Source of the DNA: a bacterium UBP2_UBA4780
GTDB lineage: Bacteria > Edwardsbacteria > AC1 > EtOH8
Length of the DNA: 10,702 nt
Assembly (NCBI GenBank): GCA_002403115.1
Contig: DHHE01000012.1
Coordinates: forward strand, 1,619-12,320
Direction of reading: 5' to 3'
In this document: piece after piece, positions 1 to 7,345 of the stretch
Layout of the letters: each line of letters starts with the position of its first letter
How positions within the stretch are numbered: the first letter of the stretch is position 1
Translations under genes and position numbers: made by a program
Notes under the pieces: generated by a model
Seen by the model: only the letters and a program-made list of their open reading frames with translations
What the model was told of the DNA's origin: nothing
Databases searched by the model: none

Positions 1-2
1 TG

Positions 3-464
3 CCCGGGGCCCGGAAGTTCCTTTGGCTGGCCACCTCCGGGCTCAAGGACCTCTACATAAAGGACGGGCGGCGAATGGCGCCGTTCCTCAAGCTGCTGTC
101 CGAGCTTGTGGATAGGGGCGTCTCCGTCCGCCTCATTCACGCCGGGGAGCCGGGCCCGGCCTTCAGGCGCGACTTCGACCGGTATCCCAACCTGGTGGAG
201 GGCCTGGAGCGGATGCTCTGCCCCCGGGCCCACTTCAAGTCGGTCATCGTCGACGGGCGCTTCGCCTACTCGGGCAGCGCCAACCTGACCGGGGCCGGCC
301 TGGGGGCCAAGTCGGACGACCGGCGCAACTTCGAGGCGGGCTTCGTCACCGACGACCGGGAGCTGGTGGAGCGGATCATGGGCCAGTTCGACGGATTGTG
401 GATGGGCGGCCACTGCCGGACGTGCGGAAGGAAGAGGTACTGCTCGGAACACCAGGATATGTAA
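3..464 (+). CDS. Phospholipase D-like (single HKD motif) protein, 5' partial
   Basis: This reading frame is open from the left edge, so the true start lies outside the window; 153 residues are visible. They contain one complete phospholipase D active-site motif of the form HxK-x4-D-x6-GSxN: His77 and Lys79 (codons at 231-239), Asp84, then Gly91-Ser92 and Asn94, followed by LTGAGLG. Upstream is the usual strand-helix segment (FLWLATSGLKDLYI). The C-terminus carries a small C-x2-C-x5-C-x2-H cluster (about 415-453) that could bind one metal ion; this is inference. PLD-superfamily enzymes act on phosphodiester bonds in phospholipids or nucleic acids through a phospho-histidine intermediate. With one visible HKD motif the protein would need to dimerise, unless a second motif lies upstream. 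Substrate and location cannot be read from this fragment. The PLD-fold assignment is firm; the specific function is unknown. Confidence 0.88.
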   Translation, partial: PGARKFLWLATSGLKDLYIKDGRRMAPFLKLLSELVDRGVSVRLIHAGEPGPAFRRDFDRYPNLVEGLERMLCPRAHFKSVIVDGRFAYSGSANLTGAGLGAKSDDRRNFEAGFVTDDRELVERIMGQFDGLWMGGHCRTCGRKRYCSEHQDM

Positions 465-523
465 TCGCAGTTCATCACGGCAAAGACCCGCGACTGCGCG
501 GAATCCTGATTTCCCCCGGCAGT

Positions 524-550
524 TTTCGGGTGTTTCGCGTGTTTGGCGGG
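524..550. repeat. Three imperfect 9-nt direct repeats
   Basis: Three adjacent 9-mers, TTTCGGGTG, TTTCGCGTG and TTTGGCGGG, sit in the 112-nt gap between the PLD-like gene and the DUF3795 gene. Their similarity is visible directly. They may be a decayed copy of a dispersed intergenic repeat, which cannot be shown from one copy. Otherwise the gap 465-576 holds only a weak hairpin at 488-501 and the ribosome-binding site of the next gene. Confidence 0.4.
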
Positions 551-576
551 CAAGAAAAACCATTGGAGAGAAAGAT

Positions 577-921
577 ATGTCCAAGATGCTTTCCTACTGC
601 GGGCTGGACTGCTCGGCCTGCCCGGCCTACCTGGCCCACCGGAACAACGACCAGGTCCTGCGGGAGAAGACCGCGCCGGAGTGGTCGAAGATGTACGGCG
701 CAGACATCAAGCCGGCCGACATCAACTGCGTCGGCTGCACCGTGGACCAGGGGGTGCACATCGGCCACTGCTCCGAGTGCGAATTACGCGAATGCGCCAC
801 CTACCGCACGCTGGCCAACTGCGGGGAGTGTCCGGAATACGCCTGCGAAAAGCTCCGGGTCTTCCACCAGTCGGTGCCTGCCGCCAAGGCCAACCTGGAC
901 GATTTCCGGAAGACCCGCTGA
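577..921 (+). CDS. DUF3795 cysteine-rich small protein
   Basis: A 114-residue soluble protein with no signal peptide or membrane segment. It opens with the signature YCGLDCSACPAYLA, characteristic of the DUF3795 family, and has 11 cysteines at residues 8, 12, 15, 51, 54, 65, 68, 73, 82, 85 and 90. Several lie in C-x2-C or C-x4-C spacing, as expected of a zinc- or iron-sulfur-binding protein. The family is short and of unknown biochemical function, so none is assigned. The ATG at 577 is chosen because GGAGAG at 565-570 is a good Shine-Dalgarno sequence and the family motif starts a few residues later. It lies 43 nt upstream of rimO with no visible terminator between, so co-transcription with rimO is plausible, but that does not by itself imply a shared function. 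Confidence 0.9.
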   Translation: MSKMLSYCGLDCSACPAYLAHRNNDQVLREKTAPEWSKMYGADIKPADINCVGCTVDQGVHIGHCSECELRECATYRTLANCGECPEYACEKLRVFHQSVPAAKANLDDFRKTR

Positions 922-964
922 CCGGGAAACCGCGGCAAAAGCGACAAACTGGGAAAGCAGGCCG

Positions 965-2335
965 ATGTCCGCAAAGGGCAAAAGCGTCCACTTCATCTCC
1001 CTGGGCTGCCCCAAGAACCGGATTGACACCGAGGCCATGCTGGGGGCGCTCGAAGCCAGGGGATACCGGCATGTAGACGACCCGGCCGAGGCCGGCGCGG
1101 TGGTGGTCAACACCTGCGGCTTCCTGCGGGCTGCGGCAGAGGAATCGTTGGACGAGCTGCGGCGGTTGTCCGCCGGGAAACCAAAGCAGGGCTACCGGCT
1201 GGTGGCCGCGGGATGCCTGGCCCAGATGATGGGGGCCGGGATCAGGCGCGAGGTCCCGGGCGTGGACTCGGTGATCGGGATAAACGGCTGCGGGAAGATC
1301 GCAGCCGCGGCCGAGCGGGAAACGTGCCACGTTCCAGCCAAATCGAGCCACTATCCGAACGGGTACTACCTCGGCCGCCGGCTGACCACCGGTCCGGGCT
1401 GGGCCTGGCTGCGCATCGCCGACGGCTGCGACAACCGCTGCTCCTACTGCCTGATACCTTCCATCCGCGGCCGTTTCCGCAGCCGCCGGATCGAGGACAT
1501 CGTGCGCGAGGCCGAGGCCCTGATCGCCCGGGGGGTCAAGGAGCTGAACCTGATAGCCCAGGACACCACCAACTACGGGGCGGACCTGTATGGCCGGCGG
1601 AGCCTGGGACGGCTGGTTAAAAAGCTGGACAGGGTAGATGGGATCGAATGGGTCCGCCTGCTTTACACCCATCCCGCCCACTGGGACGAAAGGCTGATGG
1701 GAGATCTGCTGGAATGCCGGCACGTGGTCAACTACATCGACCTGCCCCTGCAGCACTGCTCGGACAGGATATTGAAGTCGATGGGCCGGGGCGTAACAAG
1801 AAAAGGGATCGAATCCCTGATCGCCAAACTGAGGGGAATCAGCCCGGGGACAATTCTCAGGACCACCATGATGGTCGGCTATCCCGGGGAGACCGATGCG
1901 GAATTTGACGAGCTTCTGGCTTTCGCCAGGGAGCAAAGGTTCGACAGGCTGGGGGCCTTCGCCTACTCGGCCGAGCCCGGGACCAGGGCGGCCCGGCTGC
2001 CGGGGCAGGTGCCCGAGGCGGTCAAGGCCAGGCGGCTGCGCGAGCTGATGGCGGCCCAGAAGCGGATATCGCTTTCCCGCCAGCAGCGCCGGGTGGGCAA
2101 GGCGGCCGAGGTCCTTATCGAAGGCGCCTGCGGTGCCGACCCGGGCATCCGGGCCCCAAAGGGATACGGGTATTACGGCCGCAGCCGGGGCGAGGCGCCT
2201 GAGGTCGATGGCAAGGTGTTTCTCAAAAGCGACCGCCGGCACGTCCCGGGCGAGATCGTCATGGTCAAGCTGGAAAAAGGGTGGGCACACGATTATGGGG
2301 GGAGTCTGATAGGTGATGGCGTGGTCGTTTTTTGA
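965..2335 (+). CDS. rimO: Ribosomal protein S12 methylthiotransferase RimO
   Basis: A 456-residue protein close to the usual RimO length (about 430-450). RimO is a radical-SAM enzyme with two 4Fe-4S clusters that adds a methylthio group to a conserved aspartate of ribosomal protein S12. Domains in order: the N-terminal methylthiotransferase domain (about 8-120) opens with the family signature FISLGCPKNRIDTE and supplies cluster cysteines Cys15, Cys51 and Cys84; the radical-SAM domain (about 145-375) has Cys155-x3-Cys159-x2-Cys162 in IADGCDNRCSYC, plus PLQHCSDRIL and RTTMMVGYPGET; a TRAM domain (about 385-456) closes the protein. The SLGCPKN start and the TRAM end favour RimO over MiaB or MtaB. 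The frame is open upstream to 398, but ATG 965 places the family N-terminus correctly; its ribosome-binding site is weak (GGGAAAGCAGG at 951-961). The 3' end overlaps the prepilin peptidase gene. Confidence 0.95.
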   Translation: MSAKGKSVHFISLGCPKNRIDTEAMLGALEARGYRHVDDPAEAGAVVVNTCGFLRAAAEESLDELRRLSAGKPKQGYRLVAAGCLAQMMGAGIRREVPGVDSVIGINGCGKIAAAAERETCHVPAKSSHYPNGYYLGRRLTTGPGWAWLRIADGCDNRCSYCLIPSIRGRFRSRRIEDIVREAEALIARGVKELNLIAQDTTNYGADLYGRRSLGRLVKKLDRVDGIEWVRLLYTHPAHWDERLMGDLLECRHVVNYIDLPLQHCSDRILKSMGRGVTRKGIESLIAKLRGISPGTILRTTMMVGYPGETDAEFDELLAFAREQRFDRLGAFAYSAEPGTRAARLPGQVPEAVKARRLRELMAAQKRISLSRQQRRVGKAAEVLIEGACGADPGIRAPKGYGYYGRSRGEAPEVDGKVFLKSDRRHVPGEIVMVKLEKGWAHDYGGSLIGDGVVVF

Positions 2336-3158
2336 GATCTTCCGGGGGGTGGTTGCCTTTACCGCCGGGTTGCTTTTCGGCTCGTTCGCCAACGTCTGCA
2401 TCTGGCGCCTGCCGCGCTGCGAGGAGGTGGTCAGGACTCCTTCGCACTGTCCTGACTGCGGCGCGGCCATCCGCTGGTTCGACAACATACCGCTTCTCAG
2501 CTACATCATGCTGGGCGGCAGGTGCCGCGGCTGTCGGAAGCCCATCAGCCCGCGCTACCCGGCGGTCGAGCTCATCTCAGGCATCATGTTCCTGGCCCTT
2601 TTTCTCAAGTACGGGCCGGAGCCAAGGCTGGCCGCGGCCCTGGTCTTCGGCTGGACCCTGCTGGTCATCAGCTTCATCGACCTCAAGCACTACATCATAC
2701 CAGACGTCATCACCCTGCCGGGCCTGGCCCTGGGCCTGGGGGCTGCCGGCCTGGCCACGGCCGGGCTTCCGCTGTCGCTGGATCCGTTAGCCGGCGGCCG
2801 GTACGCGCTGCCGCCCATCCTGGAAAGCCTCCTGGGCGCGGTTCTGGGCGCCGGTTTCCTGATGCTGGCCGCCTGGGCCGGCAAACTGGCGTTCAAGCAG
2901 GAGGCCATGGGCGGCGGCGACGTCAAGCTGGCCGCCATGATGGGTGCCTTTCTGGGGTGGAAGGCCATGCTGTTCGCCCTGTTCGCCGCCTTCCTGCTGG
3001 GAAGCATGTCCGGGCTGGTCTTGATCGTCCTGGGCCGTGTGAAAGCCCGGAGGGCGGTCGTGCCCTTCGGCCCGTTCCTGGCGCTGGGGGCCTTGGCGGC
3101 GCTTTTTTTGGCCCGGCCGGCGGTGGGCTGGTACCTGGGTTTGCTTTTTAACCGTTGA
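2313..3158 (+). CDS. pilD: Prepilin peptidase / N-methyltransferase (A24 family)
   Basis: A 281-residue polytopic inner-membrane aspartic protease that would cleave the leader of type IV prepilins or type II secretion pseudopilins and methylate the new N-terminus. The N-terminal part has the family motif GSFANVCIWRLPR (residues 23-35) and two zinc-type pairs, Cys46-x2-Cys49 and Cys71-x2-Cys74, followed by PISPRYPAVEL, as in bifunctional enzymes. The catalytic aspartates are Asp123 in FIDLKHYIIPD and Asp203 in the GGGDVKLAAMMGAFLG loop. About seven to eight hydrophobic segments are visible. The start is GTG 2313, with GGAG at 2301-2304 spaced 8 nt; ATG 2316, one codon later, is the alternative. 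It overlaps rimO by 23 nt, which suggests translational coupling. No pilin or pilus assembly gene is in the window. Calling it PilD rather than GspO is convention only. Confidence 0.95.
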   Translation: MMAWSFFEIFRGVVAFTAGLLFGSFANVCIWRLPRCEEVVRTPSHCPDCGAAIRWFDNIPLLSYIMLGGRCRGCRKPISPRYPAVELISGIMFLALFLKYGPEPRLAAALVFGWTLLVISFIDLKHYIIPDVITLPGLALGLGAAGLATAGLPLSLDPLAGGRYALPPILESLLGAVLGAGFLMLAAWAGKLAFKQEAMGGGDVKLAAMMGAFLGWKAMLFALFAAFLLGSMSGLVLIVLGRVKARRAVVPFGPFLALGALAALFLARPAVGWYLGLLFNR

Positions 3159-3162
3159 CCCC

Positions 3163-3191
3163 TTGACAAAGCGGTTTATTTAGGATATAGT
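3163..3191 (+). promoter_or_regulatory. Sigma70-type promoter
   Basis: A perfect -35 hexamer TTGACA at 3163-3168, a 17-nt spacer and a -10 hexamer TATAGT at 3186-3191 (one change from consensus). This is the clearest promoter in the window. Transcription should begin near 3197-3199. It lies only 5 nt after the prepilin peptidase stop codon, so no terminator separates it from the upstream operon. Confidence 0.78.
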
Positions 3192-3196
3192 TATAC

Positions 3197-3391
3197 ATTG
3201 AATGCAGTTAGGGGGATCCGCCGGGCCTCGTTAACGTCGGTAAGCTAGTATCCGCTACATCGCCATACTTTCCTTGGTACTAGTGGGATAAATCCATAGC
3301 TACCGCACTGGCCCGTTTCTGCATGATTGTGGGAAACAGAGTATCCCTTGAAAAGGGATAGCCGGTGTCAGATTTCGATGCCGGTTTTTTT
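3197..3391 (+). ncRNA. Structured RNA or operon leader, unassigned class (6S-like rod)
   Basis: The interval from the predicted start site to the terminator, about 195 nt, contains no credible gene but folds by hand into a long rod. Paired segments: 3202-3207 with 3319-3324 (6 bp); 3222-3227 with 3310-3315 (6 bp, GC-rich); 3238-3242 with 3301-3305 (5 bp); 3244-3247 with 3297-3300 (4 bp); 3249-3253 with 3286-3290 (5 bp); 3254-3257 with 3281-3284 (4 bp, one wobble); and an apical 3262-3265 with 3275-3278. Asymmetric loops of 14/3 and 10/4 nt separate the lower helices. A second hairpin and a terminator follow. The size, own promoter, own terminator and bubble-containing rod recall 6S RNA, but no diagnostic 6S sequence was recognised. 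It could equally be a riboswitch-like leader of the C25 peptidase operon. Pairings are read by eye, without energy calculation or covariation. Confidence 0.5.
3342..3360 (+). other. Perfect 8-bp hairpin upstream of the terminator
   Basis: TATCCCTT at 3342-3349 is the exact reverse complement of AAGGGATA at 3353-3360, with a 3-nt GAA loop. It directly abuts the terminator stem that starts at 3362. Part of its left arm (3343-3349) could instead pair with the purine-rich loop at 3211-3217 (five Watson-Crick and two wobble pairs), giving an alternative fold. Confidence 0.65.
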
Positions 3392-3396
3392 ATTTT
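3362..3396 (+). terminator. Intrinsic (rho-independent) terminator
   Basis: CCGGTGTC (3362-3369) pairs with GATGCCGG (3377-3384): eight pairs, two of them G-U wobbles, around a 7-nt loop. Seven T residues follow at once (3385-3391), then A and four more T. It would end the structured RNA, and as the first terminator visible after rimO-pilD it could also end read-through from that operon. It lies 62 nt before the C25 peptidase start, so that gene needs read-through or an unseen promoter in 3397-3458. Confidence 0.82.
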
Positions 3397-3458
3397 CCCG
3401 GAGCCAATGTCCCCTCAAGCAACAACCGTCCCCGATCGAACCTATCACACGGCGTTTT

Positions 3459-6400
3459 ATGAAAAGAACGGCCATAGCTGCCATCATTCTCGTGGCCGGA
3501 CATTCCGCCCTCCAGGCGGGGATAAGCCTGGACCGGAGCGACCGCCAGGCCTGCTGGTTCACGGTGCAGGTGCCCGAGGCCCGTCTGGAGAAGGCGGGCG
3601 GTCCGCACACCCGGGTGTCCTTGGAAGGCTTCGGCCCCGAGGTCCTGCCCGGAAAGCCGGCCATTCCCTCCGGATTCGTTTTCGTGGCCGTGCCCGAGGG
3701 CGCCCGGGTAACAGTCCAGGCCGAGCCGGGGAAAACCGGGGAATTCAACGACATCAGGCTGCAGCCCCAGCCCGTGCTGGTTCCCGGCAGCGCCCCGGGG
3801 ATGGGCGTTTATGAATACGCCGAGGACGAAGAAGCCTATTCCCAGCACGGCTTCAGCCCGAGGGCGGCGGCAGAGCTGGTCACGGTCGAGCCGTTGCGCC
3901 AGCTGACCCTGGCCCGGATCAGGATCAATCCGGCGCAGTACGACCCGGCCGCCGGGCGGCTGAGGATCCACGGCCGGATTCAGGTAAAGGTGAGCTGGGA
4001 CCCCCCGGACAAGGGCCGCGGCCGAAACGATGACGCCGCCTTCGACCGGGCCTATGCCTCGCTGGCCGTCAACTACGCCCAGGCCAGGGACTGGGCGCGC
4101 GGCCCGGCACCGGAGCCGTCCAAGGACGGGGACCCGTTCGACCGGTCAAACCGCTGGTTCAGGATGCCGGTGGTGAACGAGGGCGTCTACTGGATAGACC
4201 ACGGCTATCTGCTGAGGCACGGCATCGATCCGGCCACCATCGACCCCAGGACGGTCAAGATATTCAACGGCGGATCCCGGGCCCTGCCCAAGGATTACAT
4301 CCAGTCATACCCTGACTCGCTGACCCAGTCGGCCATCTGGGTCAAGGGCGAGGAGGACGGAAGGTTCGACACGGGAGATCTGATCGTTTTCTACGCCCAG
4401 GACCTTTCAGGCTGGGCCAAGAACTCGGCCCTGGCCACGCCCCAGTTCCACAATCCCTATTGCGACACCAACGTCTACTGGCTGGCCTGGGGAGGGGAGG
4501 CCGGGCTGAGGATGCAGACGGTCAACGGGGAGCCCCAGGATCCCGGCGCTCACGCCCCCAGCGCCTTCACCGACACCCTGCATTTCGAGCAGGACGCCTA
4601 CAATCCCTTCAATTCCGGCGAGATCTGGTACTGGAGCAACATGGGGCGGGGCAATTCCGAGCAGACCAGGCTCTACTCCCTTGGTTTCTACCTGCCCGAG
4701 CCCGAGGGGGGGGCGTGCGGCGTCAGGATATCGTACCGGGCGGCCACCAGCGGCTGGCACCGGATGAGATGGGGGGTCAACGGGGCTTTTGCCCGGGACC
4801 TGCGGTGGAGCGGCAACCCCGGCAGCGGCGAGCTGTCGGACACTGCTTCCTGCAGCGCGAGCACCGGTACCAACCGGCTGGACCTGGAGCTGGTCAAGGA
4901 GACGGCCGACACCACCGACGGCATCCATTTCAACTGGTTCGAGGTCTCGTATCGCCGGGCCTTCCGGGCGGTCGGACGCCGCATCAAGTTCCGGGTGGAC
5001 TCGGCCGGACACCAGAGGCACCGGGTCACACTGACCGGGCTGGCTTCGGAGAACGCCCTGATCCTCGACATCGGCGACCCGGCCCGGCCCAGGAGGATAG
5101 CCACCTCCAGGGTATATCCATCCTACGCCGAGTTCGAGGACGGCTGGAGGCCGGGCAACCGCTACCTGGCGGCCGCCCCGGAGGCCTGGCGGGCGCCGGC
5201 CGCCATGTCCGAGTATCAACCGCAGCGGCTGCGGTCCGCCTTCCTCGACGCCAGGTACCTGATCATCGCCCCCGACGAGCTGTGGACGGCCGCCCAGAAG
5301 CTGGCCGCGCGGCGCGGACAGGATACCTGGCTGGGCCCGGTGCGCATCGTCAGGCTGTCGTGGGTCTACAACGAGTTCGGCTTCGGGCTGAGGCAGCCGG
5401 CGGCCGTCAGGAACTTCCTCAAGCACCTCTACCTGTCATCCAACCGGACCAGCCCGGCCTACTGCCTGCTGTTCGGGAACGGCAACTTCGATTACCGCTA
5501 CCTCAACCGGTCGCTGCCCAACGTCAACCTCGTTCCCAGCTACCAGGGCGACGCCCTGTCGGCGCCGCTGGGCGAGTACCGGTTCGACGCCCATGACGAC
5601 TGGTTCGCCCATTTCGAAACGTCCAATTACCCGCAATTCTCCATAGCCAGGCTGCCGGCCACCGGGCCGGCCGAGGCCGAGGCCGTGGTCAGCAAGTTAT
5701 TCGGCTACGCCTCAAGCCACGGGCCGTGGCGCAACCGGGCCATACTGATGGCCGATGACCAGTTCTCCACCAGCAGCTCCGCCGAATGGGTGCACACCCG
5801 GGACACCGAAACGCTGTCCAACAGCCATCTGCCGGGACACTACGACCGCTGCAAGGTCTACGGCATCGAATATCCCAAGGTGGACAGGACCAAGCCCGCG
5901 GCCAAGGCCAGGCTGATCTCGGATTGGAACCAGGGCGCCAGCCTGGTGAACTTCATAGGCCACGGCTCCTGGTGGACCTGGGGGCACGAGGAGTACTTCC
6001 GGGACATCGATGTCCCGTATCTGTCCAACGGGGAAAAGCTGCCGTTCGTCCTGACAGCCTCCTGCGGCATCTCGCGGTTCGACAACCCAAATTACCGTTG
6101 CATCAACGCCGGGCTGGTCGCAAAGGGCAACGGCGGGGCCATCGCCACCTTCGGCGACATGCGCGAGGGCTTGAGCGGGGCCAATTTCCTCTTGAACCAC
6201 AGCGTCTACGCCGCCGTCTTCCAGGACGGGCTGGACCTGGGCCAGAGCGTCTTCACCGCCAAGTTCCGCACCCAGTCCGTGGCCTACAACAACCGGCCCT
6301 ATGTTCTTCTTGGAGATCCCGGCATTTATCTGGCAAATCCCAGGCATGCCATAACCCTGACGCTGGGCTCAGACACGCTTCTTTGCCGGGGACGATACGC

Positions 6401-7343
6401 GGTAACGGGAAGGGTCGAGGAGGCAGGCGCTTTGCCCTCGGGCCAGGTGCTGGTCAGGATTTTCGACGTCCCCACCAGGGTGGACAGCAGCGGGACAAGC
6501 TATTATCAGCCAGGCAAGGCCATAAGCCAGGGTTTGGCAACGGTAAGCGGCGACAGCTTCAAGTATGTTTTTAATGTGCCCGATCTCTACTATTCCTCGC
6601 CCAAAGAGGGTTGCCGCATCAGCGCCTACGCCTGGGGCTCCTCCGGGGACGCGGCCGGGACAGGCGCCGGAACGATCTGGATCGGCGGCCTGGACACCAC
6701 CCGGGTGAACGATCAAACCGGGCCGGCCGTCTCTCTCACGGCCGACGGGGACGAGGTCAGGGAGGGCGACTTCATTTCAGCCCGGGCCAGGCTGGCGGTC
6801 AGGCTGAGCGATCCACTGGGGATCAACATCACCCCCGGCGTCCAGGAGGGGGAGATCCGGACCTGGCTGGACAACGAGGCCTACCAGGACCTGAGCCAGT
6901 CGTTCATCTACGACCTGGACAGCGACAGCTCGGGCCGGGCCGAGTATTCGCCCCGGCTCTCCCTGGGCGGCCATCTGCTGACGGTGAGGGCTTACGACAG
7001 CTTCGGCAATCAGACCACGTTCCGCCGCTCCTTCCGGGTGGCCGACGACAACTCATCGTTGGAGATGGTCTACAACTATCCCAACCCGACCGCCGGCGGG
7101 ACCCACTTCACCTTCCAGCTCCCGGAGCCGGCCGACGTCACCATCCGGGTCTTCACGGTGGCCGGGCGGCTGATCCGGACCATCGAGGCCCCGGGGCTGG
7201 GGGCCGGGTACCGGCAGGTCTTCTGGGACTGCCGCGACCAGGCGGGCGATCAGCTGGCCAACGGCGTCTACCTGTACAAGGTGACCATGCGCGGCGCCGG
7301 CCGCGATGAAAGCAAATACAGCAAACTAGTGATAATGAGGTAG
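3459..7343 (+). CDS. Gingipain-like C25 cysteine peptidase, PorU-like, with C-terminal sorting domain
   Basis: A 1294-residue secreted protein. A signal peptide (residues 1-20, MKRT then a hydrophobic core ending ALQA) follows ATG 3459; the frame is open further upstream, but that part crosses the terminator. Residues 21-230 resemble a C25 propeptide. Residues 231-590 have the PorU-type beta region (NEGVYWIDHGYLLRHGID, EEDGRFDTGDLIVFYAQ). The C25 catalytic domain spans about 600-960, with catalytic His835 in FIGHGS and Cys869 in TASCGISRFD, 34 residues apart as in gingipains, and a closing YVLLGDPG at 948. An Ig-like segment (about 1085-1200) precedes a FlgD-like/type A sorting domain (1205-1294: YNYPNP, NGVYLYKV, KLVIMR). 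PorU is the sortase of the type IX system and works with PorV, which fits the neighbour 2 nt downstream; a secreted gingipain-like protease is the alternative. No Shine-Dalgarno is visible. Confidence 0.9.
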   Translation: MKRTAIAAIILVAGHSALQAGISLDRSDRQACWFTVQVPEARLEKAGGPHTRVSLEGFGPEVLPGKPAIPSGFVFVAVPEGARVTVQAEPGKTGEFNDIRLQPQPVLVPGSAPGMGVYEYAEDEEAYSQHGFSPRAAAELVTVEPLRQLTLARIRINPAQYDPAAGRLRIHGRIQVKVSWDPPDKGRGRNDDAAFDRAYASLAVNYAQARDWARGPAPEPSKDGDPFDRSNRWFRMPVVNEGVYWIDHGYLLRHGIDPATIDPRTVKIFNGGSRALPKDYIQSYPDSLTQSAIWVKGEEDGRFDTGDLIVFYAQDLSGWAKNSALATPQFHNPYCDTNVYWLAWGGEAGLRMQTVNGEPQDPGAHAPSAFTDTLHFEQDAYNPFNSGEIWYWSNMGRGNSEQTRLYSLGFYLPEPEGGACGVRISYRAATSGWHRMRWGVNGAFARDLRWSGNPGSGELSDTASCSASTGTNRLDLELVKETADTTDGIHFNWFEVSYRRAFRAVGRRIKFRVDSAGHQRHRVTLTGLASENALILDIGDPARPRRIATSRVYPSYAEFEDGWRPGNRYLAAAPEAWRAPAAMSEYQPQRLRSAFLDARYLIIAPDELWTAAQKLAARRGQDTWLGPVRIVRLSWVYNEFGFGLRQPAAVRNFLKHLYLSSNRTSPAYCLLFGNGNFDYRYLNRSLPNVNLVPSYQGDALSAPLGEYRFDAHDDWFAHFETSNYPQFSIARLPATGPAEAEAVVSKLFGYASSHGPWRNRAILMADDQFSTSSSAEWVHTRDTETLSNSHLPGHYDRCKVYGIEYPKVDRTKPAAKARLISDWNQGASLVNFIGHGSWWTWGHEEYFRDIDVPYLSNGEKLPFVLTASCGISRFDNPNYRCINAGLVAKGNGGAIATFGDMREGLSGANFLLNHSVYAAVFQDGLDLGQSVFTAKFRTQSVAYNNRPYVLLGDPGIYLANPRHAITLTLGSDTLLCRGRYAVTGRVEEAGALPSGQVLVRIFDVPTRVDSSGTSYYQPGKAISQGLATVSGDSFKYVFNVPDLYYSSPKEGCRISAYAWGSSGDAAGTGAGTIWIGGLDTTRVNDQTGPAVSLTADGDEVREGDFISARARLAVRLSDPLGINITPGVQEGEIRTWLDNEAYQDLSQSFIYDLDSDSSGRAEYSPRLSLGGHLLTVRAYDSFGNQTTFRRSFRVADDNSSLEMVYNYPNPTAGGTHFTFQLPEPADVTIRVFTVAGRLIRTIEAPGLGAGYRQVFWDCRDQAGDQLANGVYLYKVTMRGAGRDESKYSKLVIMR

Positions 7344-7345
7344 CC

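Noticed and set aside
488..501. Hairpin CCGCG-ACTG-CGCGG after the PLD-like gene as a terminator
   Set aside because: The stem is only 5 bp and no T-run follows.
398..964. N-terminal extension of rimO back to 398
   Set aside because: It would overlap the PLD-like and DUF3795 genes in another frame, and RimO homologues begin a few residues before SLGCPKN, as ATG 965 gives.
722..2488. Long open frame on the minus strand across rimO
   Set aside because: It mirrors rimO, which has a full set of family motifs. GC-rich coding DNA commonly leaves the opposite strand open, and the translated minus-strand sequence is proline/glycine/arginine-rich with no recognisable domain.
3197..3391. Known riboswitch or SRP RNA in the leader
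   Set aside because: None of the conserved core sequences I know for cobalamin, TPP, SAM, glycine, purine, fluoride, c-di-GMP, T-box or SRP RNA is present, so no class is assigned.
3327..3458. Earlier start of the C25 peptidase at 3327
   Set aside because: These codons cross the two hairpins and the terminator, and would put 44 non-signal residues before a clear signal peptide.
4407..5426. Open frame of 339 codons on the minus strand inside the C25 peptidase gene
   Set aside because: Same composition artefact; no ribosome-binding site, no domain, and it is fully inside a well-supported gene.
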